A DNA stretch of 64,000 nucleotides from Xanthomonas campestris pv. badrii. Its GTDB lineage: Bacteria; Pseudomonadota; Gammaproteobacteria; Xanthomonadales; Xanthomonadaceae. A model generated the notes under the pieces. The model was given only the letters and a program-made list of their open reading frames with translations. It searched no databases and was not told the DNA's origin. This document shows, piece after piece, positions 1 to 11,283 of the stretch. How positions within the stretch are numbered: the first letter of the stretch is position 1; every line of letters starts with the position of its first letter. The stretch is from assembly GCF_012848175.1 (NCBI RefSeq), contig NZ_CP051651.1, positions 1,488,001-1,552,000 of the forward strand, written 5' to 3'. Made by a program: the position numbers and the translations under genes.

Positions 1-439
1 GCGTGCCGCCGAAGCCGGGGATCAGGCCAAGATTGATTTCCGGCTGGCCCAGTCGTGCGGTGCTCGCGGCGATGCGCAGGTGGCAGGCCATGGCCAGTTC
101 CAGCCCGCCGCCGAGCGCGAATCCGTTGACCATCGCAATGACCGGCTTGGGCATGCGCTCGATCCGACGCATCAGCTGCTGCCCCACCAGCGAGAAGTCG
201 CGGCCCTGGATCGCTGACAGCCCACTCATTTCGGCGATGTCCGCACCGGCCACGAAGGACTTGGGCCCGGCGCCGGTAAGGATCACCACGCGCACCTCGT
301 CGGCCTTGGCCGCCTCGGCGAAGGCCTGGTCCAGTGCCAGCATGGTGTCGCGATTCAAGGCGTTCAGTTTGTCCGGTCGGTTGACCGTAATGGTCCGGAC
401 ACTGGCGTGATCGGCGATCAGAATGACGTGGTTGGACAT
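1..439 (-). CDS. Enoyl-CoA hydratase/isomerase (crotonase family), 3' end outside window
   Basis: Crotonase-fold enzyme that probably hydrates a 2-enoyl-CoA in fatty-acid beta-oxidation in the cytoplasm. The N-terminal 146 residues are visible from ATG at 439: a short strand, then NRPDKLNAL, the first oxyanion-hole segment FVAGADI, the second segment NGFALGGGLELAM carrying the first catalytic Glu, and LGQPEINLGLIPGFGGT carrying the second. Both glutamates expected of an active hydratase are therefore present. The C-terminal half lies beyond position 1. It is transcribed away from the FKBP gene, with about 160 bp between them. The family is certain; the exact acyl-CoA substrate cannot be told from this half. 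Confidence 0.9.
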   Translation of the reverse strand, partial: MSNHVILIADHASVRTITVNRPDKLNALNRDTMLALDQAFAEAAKADEVRVVILTGAGPKSFVAGADIAEMSGLSAIQGRDFSLVGQQLMRRIERMPKPVIAMVNGFALGGGLELAMACHLRIAASTARLGQPEINLGLIPGFGGT

Positions 440-515
440 CGAAAACCCTTGTGAACGTAAAAAAATAGTAAATGCGGAACTTCCGAAAGCCTTGCTGGTC
501 ATAGCTTTCGTGATA

Positions 516-532
516 GGTAGCGGTTCGCTACC
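516..532. other. Small perfect hairpin in divergent intergenic region
   Basis: A 7-bp perfect inverted repeat (GGTAGCG / CGCTACC) with a 3-nt loop sits between the divergent enoyl-CoA hydratase and FKBP genes, about 70 bp before the FKBP start. It has no T-run. It could be an operator or part of the FKBP leader; no function is shown. Confidence 0.35.
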
Positions 533-603
533 GCGGCCGCTATCCTAGCGCGTCATCTCAGGCGGCAGACCCGTCCTGTGCCACCACCCTGGAGAATTGT
601 TTG

Positions 604-1302
604 ATGAAGTTGCGTTCTATCGCGGTCGCTGTGGCGGCCCTGGCCCTGACGGGCAATGCACTGGCCCAGGACACGACGTCCGAAAAGGGCAAGTTGAGCT
701 ATTACTTCGGTTACGACTACGGCAACAATCTTGCCGAACTCACCGGTCGCGGCGAGCAGCTCGACATCAACTCGGTGGTCAAGGGTCTGCAGGACGCCTA
801 TGCCAAGAAGCAACCGGCGATCACGGCCGACCAGTTGAAGCCGGCGGTCGAAGCGTTCCAGAAGCGTGAGCAGGGCCGTGCCCAGCAGGCCAAGGCCGAG
901 TACGACAAGGCCGCTGCGGCCAACAAGACCAAGAGCGAGGCGTTCCTGGCCAAGAACAAGAGTACCGCTGGCGTGCAGACCTTGCCGAGCGGCGTGCAGT
1001 ACCGCGTGATCGAAGCCGGCAAGGGCGCCAAGCCGACCCAGGCCAGCACCGTGCAGCTGGAAGTGGCCGGTCCGTTCCCCTTCGGCGACCGTGAGAAGGC
1101 GCGTCCGGCGCAGCAGATTCCGGCCATCAAGGTCAGCGAAGTCGAAATGAAGGCCATGCGCGAGACGCTGCTGCAGATGCCGGCCGGCTCCAAGTGGGAA
1201 GTGACGTTGCCGTCGGATCAGGCCTATGGCGCCGACCCGCGTACGCCGTTCCCGCCGAACGTGGCCGTGCAGTTCGAGATCAAGCTGGTCAGCGTCAAGT
1301 AA
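604..1302 (+). CDS. FKBP-type peptidyl-prolyl isomerase-like periplasmic protein (Mip/FkpA-like) with degenerate catalytic domain
   Basis: Exported protein of 232 residues with the Mip/FkpA layout: a signal peptide (residues 1-22, hydrophobic, ending ALA), an alpha-helical FKBP N-terminal dimerisation domain (about 25-120), then an FKBP-like domain (about 125-232). The N-domain motifs, the link VQYRVIEAGKG and the strand FPPNVAVQFEIKLVSVK are well conserved. The segment that normally holds the active-site Tyr and Phe-Asp (around YKGTLIDGKEFD in FkpA) reads LEVAGPFPFGDREKARP here, and the VIPGW loop is replaced. PPIase activity is doubtful; chaperone function is more likely. ATG at 604 is chosen over TTG at 601 because the signal peptide begins there. 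A strong terminator follows. Confidence 0.85.
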   Translation: MKLRSIAVAVAALALTGNALAQDTTSEKGKLSYYFGYDYGNNLAELTGRGEQLDINSVVKGLQDAYAKKQPAITADQLKPAVEAFQKREQGRAQQAKAEYDKAAAANKTKSEAFLAKNKSTAGVQTLPSGVQYRVIEAGKGAKPTQASTVQLEVAGPFPFGDREKARPAQQIPAIKVSEVEMKAMRETLLQMPAGSKWEVTLPSDQAYGADPRTPFPPNVAVQFEIKLVSVK

Positions 1303-1321
1303 TCGCGTTTGTTGGTGCAGT

Positions 1322-1356
1322 GACAACGCCGGCCACCAGGCCGGCGTTGTCGTTTT
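1322..1356 (+). terminator. Rho-independent terminator after the FKBP-like gene
   Basis: A 13-bp perfect stem (gacaacgccggcc / ggccggcgttgtc) closes a 4-nt loop and is followed by gtttt, 20 bp after the FKBP-like stop codon. Confidence 0.8.
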
Positions 1357-1419
1357 GGATCGGCAGACGGGCGCGAGCAGAGCGATGGGAAAACCGCACC
1401 AGGGTCGCAGGAGCGAACG

Positions 1420-2217
1420 ATGAGCGACACCGTTTCGGCCGGTGCGCAGCTGGCCAGCCCGTGTATCGGTGTATGTTCGTTGGACGCGCAGTCGCACTGC
1501 GTCGGCTGCCTGCGCAGCCTGGATGAAATTGCACGCTGGATGAGCATGAGCGAGGCCGAACGCCAGGAGTTGTTGCACACCGTCTTGCCGGCGCGCGCGC
1601 TGCTCGCTGCGCTGCCCGAATATGCGCGGTTGCGGCGGGCGGTGTATCCACTGGACACCGCACCCGACGGGCCGGGCTGGAACCATGCCGAGCTGATCGA
1701 TCTGAGCGAAGGCGGTGCCTGCGCCGAAGCGGCGGTGCTGTGCGGCCTGGTGCCGCGCGAACAGGGCACCACGGTGCTGCTGACCCGGCGCACCGAGAGC
1801 CTGCGCCATCATGCCGGGCAGGTCAGCTTTCCGGGCGGGCGCATGGAGCCGTCCGATGCGGACGCGGCGGCGGCAGCCTTGCGCGAGAGTTGCGAGGAAA
1901 TCGCGCTGGGCGCGGGGCAGGTGCATGCGCTGGGCTATCTGGATCCGTTCCTGACCGTGAGCGGCTTCCGGGTGACACCGGTGGTGGCGGTGATCGACCC
2001 CGGTTTCGTGGCGGTGCCGCAGCCGGAGGAAGTGGCCGAGGTCTTCGAGGTGCCGCTGGCTTATTTGATGGACCCGGACAACCTGCGCAGCGTGGAGCTG
2101 GAGTTCCGCGGGCGGCCGCGCCGCGTGCTCGAATACGACTGGCCGGGGCAACGCATCTGGGGCGCCACGGCCGCCATTCTTCTCAATCTTCGTCGTCGCC
2201 TGGAGCAGGTTGCATGA
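1420..2217 (+). CDS. DUF1289 - Nudix (CoA diphosphatase-like) fusion protein
   Basis: A 265-residue cytoplasmic protein with two parts. Residues 13-50 are a DUF1289 module with four cysteines (C15, C19, C27, C30) in a CIGVC...HCVGC pattern, a likely small metal or Fe-S site. Residues about 110-240 are a Nudix hydrolase of the CoA pyrophosphatase type: the Nudix box runs near residues 138-161 with GGRMEP, REs and the EE metal ligands, preceded by RRTESLRHHAGQVSFPGG, the CoA-specific motif of NudL/YeaB relatives. It probably cleaves CoA or derivatives. AGGAG lies just before the ATG, and the stop overlaps the next gene by ATGA, so the two genes are likely co-translated. Confidence 0.87.
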   Translation: MSDTVSAGAQLASPCIGVCSLDAQSHCVGCLRSLDEIARWMSMSEAERQELLHTVLPARALLAALPEYARLRRAVYPLDTAPDGPGWNHAELIDLSEGGACAEAAVLCGLVPREQGTTVLLTRRTESLRHHAGQVSFPGGRMEPSDADAAAAALRESCEEIALGAGQVHALGYLDPFLTVSGFRVTPVVAVIDPGFVAVPQPEEVAEVFEVPLAYLMDPDNLRSVELEFRGRPRRVLEYDWPGQRIWGATAAILLNLRRRLEQVA

Positions 2218-3086
2218 GTGTCGATCCGAACTGGACCACGTTGGTGGACAGCGCCACGCTGGCGGGCGCCTTGTCGTATCCGCAGCTGCGCGTGCTGGAC
2301 GCGCGCGCCGCGCCGCCGACCGCGCCGGACCCGGATGCGGCAGGCAAGGCCTACGCGCAGGGGCATCTGCCCGGTGCGCAGTACGTGGATCTGGAGCATG
2401 ACCTGGCCGATCTGTCGCGGCCCGGGCAGGGGCGGCATCCGTTGCCGCACAGTGCCGATTTCGCCACTCGTCTGGGCGCATGGGGTATCGATCCGGAGAG
2501 CCAGGTGGTGGTCTACGACGCCGGCGATGGCAGCATGGCGGCCGCGCGCGCCTGGTGGATGCTGCGGCTGATGGGGCATCGCCGGGTGGCGGTGCTCGAT
2601 GGCGGGCTGGCTGCCTGGCGCGGCGCAGGCCTGGCGGAGACCACCGAGCCGCCGGCAGTGCAGGCCGGTCCTGCGTATCCGGGGTGTTTCGATGCCGATG
2701 CGGTGGTGGAGGCCGAGCAGATCCAGGCCCGGCTGCAGCAGGCGCCGGGCTGGCTGCTGGATGCGCGGGCCGGCGAGCGTTTTCGCGGCGAAGTGGAGCC
2801 GATCGACCCGGTGGCCGGACACGTGCCCGGTGCGCTCAACCGCCCGCTGGGCCTGAGCCTGCGCGATGGCCGTTTCAAGCCGGCGCACGAGTTGCGTGCG
2901 GAGCTGTCCACGTTGCTGGGCACGTATCGGCCCGAGCAGGCGGTGGTGATGTGCGGATCCGGCGTGACTGCCTGCCATCTGTTGCTGGCGCTGGAAGTGG
3001 CCGGGCTGCCCGGTGCGCGCGTGTACGCCGGTTCCTGGAGTGGATGGCTGCAGGATCCGTCGCGTCCGGTCGCCACCGCTGCCTGA
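2214..3086 (+). CDS. sseA: 3-mercaptopyruvate sulfurtransferase (tandem rhodanese)
   Basis: A 290-residue cytoplasmic sulfurtransferase moving sulfur from 3-mercaptopyruvate to thiols or cyanide. Two rhodanese domains are visible, an inactive one at about 8-130 (with AGKAYAQGHLPGAQYVDL) and a catalytic one at about 160-285. The active-site loop is CGSGVTAC with the persulfide Cys at 247. CGSGVT is the mercaptopyruvate type, while thiosulfate sulfurtransferases have a charged CRxGx loop, so the MST call is preferred. It starts inside the stop of the DUF1289-Nudix gene (ATGA). Confidence 0.9.
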   Translation: MSVDPNWTTLVDSATLAGALSYPQLRVLDARAAPPTAPDPDAAGKAYAQGHLPGAQYVDLEHDLADLSRPGQGRHPLPHSADFATRLGAWGIDPESQVVVYDAGDGSMAAARAWWMLRLMGHRRVAVLDGGLAAWRGAGLAETTEPPAVQAGPAYPGCFDADAVVEAEQIQARLQQAPGWLLDARAGERFRGEVEPIDPVAGHVPGALNRPLGLSLRDGRFKPAHELRAELSTLLGTYRPEQAVVMCGSGVTACHLLLALEVAGLPGARVYAGSWSGWLQDPSRPVATAA

Positions 3087-3170
3087 TCAGGCACACTACG
3101 GGCAGGAATGGTGTCTGTGGGGACGCAGGCTCGCGGCGCGGAGCGCGATTTCTTGCAGGGTTGGGGTGAC

Positions 3171-4124
3171 ATGCGGTTGCATTCGCAGGCTGGCGTCGTG
3201 TGCGCCGCGGTAATGTCGATGGCGGCGTGCTCGGCGGGATCCACTGCCGGCACCGACGGTGTGCGGATAAGCGGCCGCCATGACACGGACGCGGTGCAGG
3301 TCCATCAAGTCGCACTGGAAGCCGCGCGCGCCCGGCGACTGGACCAGGTGCGCGCAGCCGATGGCTGGCTGAGCTACACCGGCTCCGGTCGCCTGCGCGC
3401 AGGACGTTACCGGGTCGGCAGCGATCCGCACGGCGATCTGGTGCTGCCGGCCGGGCCGGCGCAGCTGGGCGAGCTGAGCCTGGATGCCGAAGGACATGTG
3501 CGTTTCCGCGCTGCGGCCGGCGTGACGGTGCGCTTGAACGGGCAGCCGGTCGATGAGGTCAGTCTGGAGCCCGAACGCGCAGGCCGGCGTGGCGACCGGC
3601 TCGAGGTGCAGAACCGGCAGTTCTATCTGGTGCAGACCGGCACGTTGTTCGGCTGGCGCTTCCGCGACCCGGGCGCGGCGGCAATCAGCCGTTTTCAGGG
3701 TTTCGACTATTTCCCGACCGATCCGCACTGGCGCCTGCAGGCGCGCTGGCAGCCGTATGCCACGCCACGCAGCATCACCTTGCTGACATCGATCGGCACG
3801 CCGTTGACGGTGGAGGTCCCGGGTGAAGCCGTGTTCAAGCGCGATGGCCGGGAGTATCGCCTGCAGCCGATCACGCAGGACGACGGCAATGGATTGTTCT
3901 TCCTGTTTGCCGACCGCACCAGCGGCAAGGAAAGCTATGGCGGCGCGCGTTATCTGTTCACCGCGATGCCACGCGACGGGCAGCTGACCCTGGATTTCAA
4001 TCTGGCCGAAAATCCGCCCTGCGCCATCACCCCGCATGTGGTCTGCCCGATCGCGCCGCCAAAAAATCGGTTGGACGTGGCGGTGAACGCGGGCGAAAAG
4101 ACCTATCGCTCGCTGGACCCCTGA
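3171..4124 (+). CDS. DUF1684 family lipoprotein
   Basis: A 317-residue DUF1684 protein. I start at the ATG at 3171 because it gives a lipoprotein signal: a hydrophobic stretch ending M-A-A-C with lipidation Cys20, so the mature protein is probably membrane tethered in the periplasm. The body carries DUF1684 hallmarks: WLSYTGSGRLRAGRYRVGS, a beta-rich middle, RFQGFDYFPTDPHWRLQARW, then GKESYGGARYLF and DFNLAENPPCAITPHVVCP near the end. The molecular function of the family is unknown to me. An in-frame ATG at 3108 would add 21 residues and spoil the signal peptide. Confidence 0.85.
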   Translation: MRLHSQAGVVCAAVMSMAACSAGSTAGTDGVRISGRHDTDAVQVHQVALEAARARRLDQVRAADGWLSYTGSGRLRAGRYRVGSDPHGDLVLPAGPAQLGELSLDAEGHVRFRAAAGVTVRLNGQPVDEVSLEPERAGRRGDRLEVQNRQFYLVQTGTLFGWRFRDPGAAAISRFQGFDYFPTDPHWRLQARWQPYATPRSITLLTSIGTPLTVEVPGEAVFKRDGREYRLQPITQDDGNGLFFLFADRTSGKESYGGARYLFTAMPRDGQLTLDFNLAENPPCAITPHVVCPIAPPKNRLDVAVNAGEKTYRSLDP

Positions 4125-4160
4125 CCGCTCCGGCGGTGCGCGCCGCGACCGGGCATGCGT

Positions 4161-4736
4161 TCAACGCAGCGCATGCGACCAGTCGACCGCCGCTTCGATG
4201 TGGGGCCACGGAAACAGGGGGCCAGGATCGAGCTTGCGCTGGATCTTGCGCGCCGGATCGTCGCTGGCCGCTTCCAGCGTGGTATCCAGTTCCTGGTGAC
4301 CGGCGATGCGGCGCACCGCAGGCAGCTGTTGTTGCAGCCATTGCAACAGCGTGACAAGCGCTGCGATCTGCGCCTGCGGATACGGCTCGTGCATCAGCTG
4401 ATGGCGCGAATCCAGCCAGTGCGGATACCGCCCGCTGTTGACCAGTTCGATCCCCAGCGTGTGCGGGTTGTGCCCACGCACGTGATGGGCGATGCGCTCG
4501 AGCGCGACGTACTGCTGGATGCTGCCATTGCGGTCGATGTAGTAATGGCCGCTGTTGCCGGTGCCGCTGTCGTAGAGCACGCGCTCGCCGTAGTCGCGCG
4601 CCATCGCCATGTCCGGCAATTCGGTGCAGTGGATGACCACCATGTCGATCTGGCCAAGCGCGCGGCGGGCCAGGCGCGATTCGTAGGGCAGCGGCGCGTA
4701 GGTGATCGGTGGCGACGGCAGGACGGCATCGGACAT
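4161..4736 (-). CDS. N-acetylmuramoyl-L-alanine amidase, Amidase_2 (AmpD-like)
   Basis: A 191-residue zinc amidase of the Amidase_2/AmpD fold that cuts the MurNAc-L-Ala bond of muropeptides. Zn and catalytic positions visible: H36 in VVIHCTE, E97 in LGIELVN, H147 in AGHQELD, K168 and D170 in KLDPGP. There is no signal peptide or membrane segment, so a cytoplasmic role in peptidoglycan recycling is likely. It is encoded opposite to its neighbours, with only 23 bp to the divergent MOSC gene. Confidence 0.88.
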   Translation of the reverse strand: MSDAVLPSPPITYAPLPYESRLARRALGQIDMVVIHCTELPDMAMARDYGERVLYDSGTGNSGHYYIDRNGSIQQYVALERIAHHVRGHNPHTLGIELVNSGRYPHWLDSRHQLMHEPYPQAQIAALVTLLQWLQQQLPAVRRIAGHQELDTTLEAASDDPARKIQRKLDPGPLFPWPHIEAAVDWSHALR

Positions 4737-4759
4737 GGAGCGGATGCTAGCATTGCCCG

Positions 4760-5247
<488 letters not shown>

Positions 5248-5251
<4 letters not shown>

Positions 5252-5775
5252 GCCGCGGTCACTGCATACTGGCGCACGGCTTCGAAAGTGGCCCGGCGGC
5301 ACGCAAGGTCACCGCGCTGGCAGAGGTGGCCGAGCGTCTGGGCTGGACCCACGAGCGCCCGGATTTCACCGACCTGGATGCGCAGCGCCAGATCAGCCGG
5401 CTTGGCGATGTACAGGGGCGGCTGCTGCGGCTGTTGCAGATTGCGCGAGCAGCCGCAGACAGGGGCCCGCTGGTGCTGGCCGGTTCCAGCCTGGGCTCCT
5501 ATATCGCCGCACAGGTGTCGCTGCAGGTACCCACCCAGGGGCTGTTCCTGATGGTGCCGCCCACCACGATGGGCCCGATGCCGGCACTGGATGCGGCGCC
5601 GGTACCGATCTCCATCGTGCATGCCTGGCGCGATGCGTTGATCCCGGCGGCAGAAGTGATCGCCTGGGCGCAGGCGCGGCGTGCGCGGTTGTTGCTGGTC
5701 GACGACGAACACGATCTGGCTGCGCATGTGGATGCGGCGTCGGCCGCGTTCGCCGATCTGTTGAACGGCCTGTGA
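5248..5775 (+). CDS. YqiA/YcfP-like alpha/beta-fold esterase
   Basis: A 175-residue small alpha/beta hydrolase with an oxyanion loop HGFES (10-14), a nucleophile elbow GSSLG with Ser81, an acidic residue at D129 in HAWRDALIP, and a histidine in DDEHDL near residue 155. This matches the UPF0227/YqiA-like esterase group. There is no signal peptide, so it is cytoplasmic. It overlaps the MOSC gene by 4 nt. The physiological substrate is not evident. Confidence 0.8.
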
Positions 5776-5815
5776 TGCACGCGTGCGGTGGCTGGCGCTG
5801 CCAGCGAGGTAGCCG

Positions 5816-6322
5816 ATGAACGTGCTGATTCGCCAAGCCAGCCAAGACGATGCGGCCGCCATCGAGATCCTGACCATGGTCGCGTTCATGCGCGAGGACC
5901 ACAGCCGCCACGACGAGCAGCACGTGATCGCGGCACTGCGCGAGGACGGGGCGCTGGTGTTGTCGTTGGTGGCCGATCACGACGGCTACGTGGTCGGGCA
6001 TCTGGCGGTGTCGCCGGTATCGCTGTCGGACGGCTCCACCGGCTGGTACGCGTTGGGGCCGTTGGCGGTGGGGCCGGGGCATCAACGCCAGGGTCTGGGC
6101 ACGCGGTTGGTGCAGGCGGCCTTGGCGAATCTGCGCGAACGCGGCGCGGCCGGTTGTCTGGCGCTGGGTGCGCCGGGCTTCTTCAAACAGCTGGGATTTG
6201 CGGTCGAGCCCGGACTGACCCTGCCCGAGGCGCCGGTATCGGAACTGCAGGCGCTGGCCTTCGGCGACCGCCTGCTGCCACTGGCCGATGTGGCGTATCA
6301 CCCGGCATTCGGACTGGGCTGA
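5816..6322 (+). CDS. GNAT family N-acetyltransferase
   Basis: A 168-residue GNAT acetyltransferase. The acetyl-CoA pyrophosphate loop HQRQGLGTRL sits at about residues 89-98, preceded by the beta-4 segment WYALGPLAV and followed by GAPGFFKQLGF, as in YhbS-like members. The acceptor is unknown and could be a small molecule or a protein. It lies 40 bp after the esterase on the same strand and may belong to the same transcript. Confidence 0.85.
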   Translation: MNVLIRQASQDDAAAIEILTMVAFMREDHSRHDEQHVIAALREDGALVLSLVADHDGYVVGHLAVSPVSLSDGSTGWYALGPLAVGPGHQRQGLGTRLVQAALANLRERGAAGCLALGAPGFFKQLGFAVEPGLTLPEAPVSELQALAFGDRLLPLADVAYHPAFGLG

Positions 6323-6508
6323 CTGGGCTGAATTGGCGCGCCTGGGCAGGACGCCATGCTGTCGGCGAAATGGTGCCGCCGCGCGCGCCGATGCCGTGCA
6401 GTGGACGTGTTCGTTTCGCGGCAACGGTCATCGCGCGGTCGTCGACGGCGCGGCAGGCAGGGCTGCGACACTGCATCGCATCAAAGACCATCACTGCCGA
6501 GGTGCCCG

Positions 6509-7462
6509 ATGCCGCCTGTCGACTTGCAGTCCGAAGGGTCCGCGCCCAGCGGCCGTCTGCTCTCCCATTCGAATGATCCGTCCACGCAGGACGAGCAGGC
6601 ACTGACGGCGGTGCGGGCCCGGTTGCTCCGCGACGAGGCCCACACACCCGAGCGGCTGGATGCGTTGCTGTGTCTGGTCGATGCGATGTCGACCTTCGAA
6701 CTGGGCCGGTTCCTGCTGCACAACCGCGGACTCAATGCGCACTGGGCGCACCAGATGGTGACCTATCAGCCCGGTACATTGGCGCGCGATACTGCGCCCA
6801 TGCTCGAGCATGCGCTGTTCGAGCGAATTCCGCTGCTGGTTGCCACCCGGCATCGTTTCGGCATCTTCCAGCACCAGCTGCAGGCGCTGTTGCGTCCAGG
6901 CATGACCCTGGTGTCGGTCGCCTGCGGCTTCATGGGCGAGCTGTTGATGCTGGACTACCGGCACTGCCCGGACGTGCGGCTGCTCGGCACCGACCTGGAT
7001 CCGCAGGCGCTGGACGGCGCGCGTGCGCTGGCCCGGCAGCGGGGGCTGGAGCACCTGGTATCGCTGCAGTTGCAGGACGCCTGGGAGGCGGGCGAGCCCG
7101 GCAGCGCGGATGTGCTCACCAGCAATGGCCTGAATATTTACGAGCCGGACGATGCGCGGGTGCTCGCGTTGTATCGCGTCTTTTTCGATTGGCTGCGGCC
7201 GGGAGGCACGTTGGTGACCAGCTTCCTGACGCCGCCGCCGCAGCGCTCTGATCAGTCGCCATGGAAACTGGAGGCTGTCGACGCCTCGAATTGGCATCTG
7301 CAGGAACTTCTCACCAAGGTCAGCCCGCCGAGCGTCACCTTCCGCACCCAGGCACAAACGCTGGAGCTGCTGCAACGCGCTGGCTACGGCGATGTGACAT
7401 TCATCGACGATCCTGTCGGGGTATTTCCGACCGTCGTCGCGCGGAAGCCGCCTGCCGCCTGA
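6509..7462 (+). CDS. Class I SAM-dependent methyltransferase
   Basis: A 317-residue protein with a Rossmann methyltransferase domain. Motif I is LVSVACGFMGELLML (a VACG variant of the usual D/E-x-G-x-G), motif II has an acidic residue in LLGTDLDP, and SADVLTSNGLNIYEPDD resembles motif IV, followed by a WLRPGGTLV post-motif. An N-terminal helical part of about 120 residues contains FELGRFLLHNRGLNAHW. The ATG at 6509 is chosen because the in-frame upstream extension is arginine-rich and looks like shadow sequence. The substrate is unknown. Confidence 0.78.
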   Translation: MPPVDLQSEGSAPSGRLLSHSNDPSTQDEQALTAVRARLLRDEAHTPERLDALLCLVDAMSTFELGRFLLHNRGLNAHWAHQMVTYQPGTLARDTAPMLEHALFERIPLLVATRHRFGIFQHQLQALLRPGMTLVSVACGFMGELLMLDYRHCPDVRLLGTDLDPQALDGARALARQRGLEHLVSLQLQDAWEAGEPGSADVLTSNGLNIYEPDDARVLALYRVFFDWLRPGGTLVTSFLTPPPQRSDQSPWKLEAVDASNWHLQELLTKVSPPSVTFRTQAQTLELLQRAGYGDVTFIDDPVGVFPTVVARKPPAA

Positions 7463-7539
7463 GCGGCCCTTGGTTCAGGGCGAGCCGGAGTGGCGAGCTG
7501 CGTCGTCCTGACCGCAGCGGCTGGGTTGGAGCGGTCGGT

Positions 7540-7852
7540 TGCCGGTGACCCGGGGCGCTGCAGGTGGCCGCGCAGCGTCCTTCGGGTCTGCCGTCCGGCC
7601 AGTTCAGCGGCGGCCAGCGCCTCAAGGCTGCGCTGGCCTGCGCGCCGTACCGGGCACGGCCGGCGCACCTGCCGTTGCTGGACGAGCTACCAGCGGCCTG
7701 GCTCTAGGGTGCTGGAGGCAATCGAGGAACTGCTGCGCAGCGACATCGGCGCACTGCTGGTGGCCTCGCACGCCGCCGCCTTGCTGCAGCGGCTGGGCCT
7801 GCAGCAGCGCCTGGACACCGCGCAGCCGCAGTGGCGGCTGGCGCCGTGGTGA
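7540..7852 (+). pseudogene. Relic of an ABC-F type ATPase (C-terminal nucleotide-binding domain)
   Basis: In frame from 7561 the sequence reads an ABC signature FSGGQRLKAALACA, then RPAHLPLLDE (Walker B), then a stop at 7705-7707. Reading resumes in the next frame from 7709 with AIEELLRSDIGALLVASHAAALLQRLGLQQRLD, which carries the H-loop histidine, and ends at TGA 7850-7852. Order and spacing match the second ATPase domain of an ABC-F (Uup/EttA-like) protein. The Walker A part is missing and the D-loop/Walker B region is frameshifted. It occupies most of the 556-bp gap before rlmKL, and the rest of that gap shows nothing recognisable. Confidence 0.75.
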
Positions 7853-7889
7853 ACCGCGCGGCGGGCGATGCGGCCGGCGGGGGTGGTAA

Positions 7890-10154
<2,265 letters not shown>

Positions 10155-10359
10155 GCCTAGCCTGGTCGTGTGCGATGCAGTGCTGGGTGCGGTGGCAAAG
10201 TCGCCAGCACGCGCAGTTGCCGCATCGGCACACGGCGAAGTTGCGGTAGCGCCTGAACGCGCGGACGCAACTGCGGCCGCGCAGGCGAGGGCGGGGCGCG
10301 GCGGCAACAAGCCCGCCACGGGGCTGCGGTATGCTGATTCGCACGTTCTGGAGTCGACG

Positions 10360-11136
10360 ATGACCGCACCACCCCGTATCGCTTTTCTGGCCAGCCCGAC
10401 CGAGCCCGCTGCCAATGCGCGCGCGCGCCTGGTGCAGCGCTATGGCGATCATCCGCTGGAAACGGCCGACGTGGTCTGCGCCCTGGGCGGGGACGGCTTC
10501 ATGCTGCAGACCCTGCATCGCCATGGCGCTGCCGACAAGCCGGTATTCGGCATGAAGCTGGGCTCGGTCGGGTTCCTGATGAACCAGTACCGCGACGACG
10601 AAGACGATCTGCTGGTGCGCCTGCAGCGCGCCGAGCCCGCCCACCTGCGGCCGCTGGAAATGCTGGTGCAGACCGAATCCGGTACCAGTGCCGGCTCGCT
10701 GGCCTACAACGAGGTGTCGCTGCTGCGGCAGACCCGCCAGGCTGCGCATCTGAGCGTGGATCTCAACGGCCAGACCCGCATTGCCGAGCTGATCGGCGAC
10801 GGCGTGATGGTGGCCACCCCGGCCGGCAGCACCGCGTACAACTATTCGGCGCACGGGCCGATCCTGCCGCTGGGCTCGCATACGCTGGCGCTGACCCCGA
10901 TCGCGCCATATCGCCCGCGACGCTGGCGCGGCGCCATCCTCAAGGCCGATACCGAAGTGCGCTTCCGCGTGCTCGATCCCTACAAACGCCCGGTCAGCGT
11001 CACCGCCGATTCGCACGAGATCCGCGATGTGGTGGAAGTGACCATCCGCGAATCCACGCAGCGTCGCGTGACCCTGCTATTCGACCCGGAACATAACCTG
11101 GAAGAACGCATCTTCAGCGAGCAGTTTGCGGTGTGA
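10360..11136 (+). CDS. nadK: NAD kinase
   Basis: A 258-residue ATP- or polyphosphate-dependent NAD kinase producing NADP in the cytoplasm. It has the invariant GGDG (43-46), the NEVS segment after residue 120, and the [18 protein letters not shown] motif that binds NAD. It is somewhat shorter than E. coli NadK (292 residues), mainly at the N-terminus. ATG at 10360 is used; an in-frame upstream extension to 10168 is low-complexity and unlikely to be translated. Confidence 0.93.
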   Translation: MTAPPRIAFLASPTEPAANARARLVQRYGDHPLETADVVCALGGDGFMLQTLHRHGAADKPVFGMKLGSVGFLMNQYRDDEDDLLVRLQRAEPAHLRPLEMLVQTESGTSAGSLAYNEVSLLRQTRQAAHLSVDLNGQTRIAELIGDGVMVATPAGSTAYNYSAHGPILPLGSHTLALTPIAPYRPRRWRGAILKADTEVRFRVLDPYKRPVSVTADSHEIRDVVEVTIRESTQRRVTLLFDPEHNLEERIFSEQFAV

Positions 11137-11141
11137 GGGGC

Positions 11142-11281
11142 GGGGATTGGGCATTCGGGAATCGGGATTGGTCAATCACCGGCCCGCTGTCTGCGGTTGA
11201 CGTGCGATCATCCTGGCATCGTGCAGCGGCGGTGTCCGCTTCAAACCAATCCCGACTCCCGACTCCCCAATCCCGACACCC
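11142..11281. repeat. Short G-rich/C-rich heptad repeats flanking the nadK - 5'-nucleotidase spacer
   Basis: At 11142-11172 copies of gggattg / gggaatc follow one another, and at 11249-11280 the opposite-strand form (caatcccga, ctcccga) recurs. The same unit is found at 28265-28295, 47150-47185 and 57834-57890. Confidence 0.6.
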
Positions 11282-11283
11282 AA

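Noticed and set aside
553..2481. A 642-codon minus-strand open frame over the FKBP and Nudix genes
   Set aside because: It is antisense to two well-supported genes and has low-complexity Arg/His-rich sequence without a domain; a GC-rich shadow.
3108..3170. Earlier start for the DUF1684 protein
   Set aside because: It would add residues before a clear lipoprotein signal peptide.
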